Shown here in pieces: positions 62,658-64,000 of a stretch of 64,000 nt of DNA. The stretch covers positions 14,953,133 to 15,017,132 of the forward strand of contig OZ037769.1 in the NCBI GenBank assembly GCA_964035545.1. Direction: 5' to 3'. Under the pieces are notes generated by a model that ran no database searches, was not told the origin of the DNA, and saw only the letters and a list, made by a program, of their open reading frames with translations. How positions within the stretch are numbered: position 1 is the first letter of the stretch; every line of letters begins with the position of its first letter. The position numbers were made by a program, and so were the translations under genes. The stretch is from Bugula neritina (Eukaryota; Bryozoa; Gymnolaemata; Cheilostomatida; Bugulidae).

Positions 62658-64000
62658 ATCATCACCATAGCATGCTATAAGTGATACTTAGGTATTTAAC
62701 AAGTGATACTTAGGTACTTATAGTAAGTTTTTTTTGCAAAATTGTCTTGAATTTGCTTGAAACTAGGTTTTAAACAGATATTTATTGTTATTTTTATAGC
62801 AAATAATCTTTTTCTTTTAGTTAGGTGCATCCATAATTTAATTTAATGATGCAGCTTTGGCTATACTATTTAGTGTACTTGTGATTGTAAATGTAGATGT
62901 GGCAGGACATGAACTCTCACGACAATGTTGAGTGTTTCTACAAAAGTAGAATAACATGAAAATTTTTAGCTGCTCAAACAACTTAACCAAACAATACTAG
63001 CAACCTGCCACAATGCACTCCAGTTTGCTTGTTGTTTATAGTATCTAAACAAGTTTACTGTTAAATTATCGTTTATATATAATGATCACTTTGGCAAAAA
63101 CTGTGTTTCAATATTTGCTTATGAGTACCACATACATATATTCTGAAATTATATAATTAAGCTCGTTATCTTAATTTTGTGTATTTCAATATATACTGTA
63201 TATAATCAAACGTACTATCTAACTTTTATCTATATTCACTTTGACATTGGTTATATCATTCTGATGAACTATTAAACTTCTATTTTAAATCTAGAGCATA
63301 TAAATGGCATCATGATAGCCTGAACAATGTTGTCATTGTTTGTTGCTATAACTCTTATCACAGTAATCAAATTTATTGAAATAATGTTCGCTTAACTTTT
63401 ACCAACTATAATATTTAAATTGCATTTTTTAGTTTTTTCTGTTGAACAATACAATATATCTCAAGGTAATACTATTTAATTCAGTCATAGCCAGTTTAAG
63501 TGGAAGCTTCAGAGCAGCTGTAAACTGTCTGTTAAACATTCATATTCCACTATAGGTATGTTCGAGATTAATTTAATTTATATGTTAACTGAAACAGGTT
63601 TTTGATGATTGCAGCCATGCAATTGTGACCTCAGTTTGAAAATCTAGCAGACTAAAATCGATCAAAAAGTCCAATAACAATATGACTATAATATTTTAGT
63701 GATGTTCCCATCTGTGCATGTGTCGAGAATATAAATTTCTATGATTTGTCTCCCCTTGTGTAAGCAAAGTTAAAAATTTAATGAGCTGCTGCATTTGTTT
63801 ATATATCACAAAACGCATAGATGGTTTCATAGCCATCGTTAAGTGATGCCACAGCGTGCTACCCAACATGGGCTATTGGGAAATCCCAACACAACAACTG
63901 TGTATATATTATATAGTCATTGAAGCAGCTAAGAATTAACTTCATCAACGAAAAAAAGATTATTTTCAATTATTTTTAAAATTTTATTCATAGTATAAAT
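62658..64000. other. 3' flank of CLCA copy B
   Basis: No gene is visible. The sequence is alignable with 47,142-48,600 almost to the window end. Confidence 0.55.

Larger units (their letters stand above)
49451..64000. repeat. Segmental duplication, block B
   Basis: Collinear partner of block A, still homologous at about 63,960, so the true end may be outside the window. Relative to A it lacks about 6.5 kb upstream of the gene and about 2.8 kb covering the VWA exons. It carries private insertions at about 53,711-54,093 and 56,056-56,250. Confidence 0.8.

Overview
The window is animal nuclear DNA. It is AT-rich, its genes are split by GT...AG introns of about 0.1 to 4 kb, and it carries long (AT)n and (CA)n arrays, tRNA-derived SINEs and an LTR retrotransposon. 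Nothing fixes the species. The gene families and compact intron-rich layout fit an invertebrate; a lophotrochozoan such as a bryozoan is a guess. All exon maps below were built by hand from splice signals, reading phase and paralogue comparison.

Layout. (1) 1-24,408: three tandem plus-strand genes for monocarboxylate-transporter-like (SLC16/MFS) proteins with shared exon phases. The first lacks its 5' end; the second (552 codons) and third (465 codons) look complete. An intron of the third holds a complete type I hammerhead ribozyme motif between two (AT)n arrays. (2) About 24,949 to 48,600 and about 49,451 to the window end: two copies of a diverged tandem segmental duplication, each with a CLCA gene (calcium-activated chloride channel regulator family). 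Copy A (32,584-47,141) encodes 1,045 residues with signal peptide, zincin-like domain, VWA domain, C-terminal beta-sandwich region, Thr-rich stalk, transmembrane helix and short tail. Copy B (50,128-62,657) encodes 703 residues and has lost the whole VWA domain by an in-frame deletion. Both have K-E-x-x-H where the family has H-E-x-x-H. (3) 25,318-30,692: a minus-strand Gypsy-type LTR retrotransposon in block A, absent from block B. It has two 353-bp LTRs (5 mismatches), a 4-bp target duplication, a tRNA-Leu-type primer site, gag, a pol frame lacking reverse transcriptase/RNase H and the integrase core, and a third ORF with a C2H2 zinc finger that appears to be spliced. (4) 48,850-49,330: a minus-strand relic of the last two exons of a fourth transporter gene, between the CLCA blocks.

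The main leads are the hammerhead motif, the VWA-less CLCA paralogue, the split third ORF of the retroelement, and a roughly 330-bp island of near identity inside one intron of the two CLCA copies. The transporters (likely plasma-membrane organic-anion carriers) and the CLCA proteins (secreted or surface) show no direct functional link beyond adjacency.
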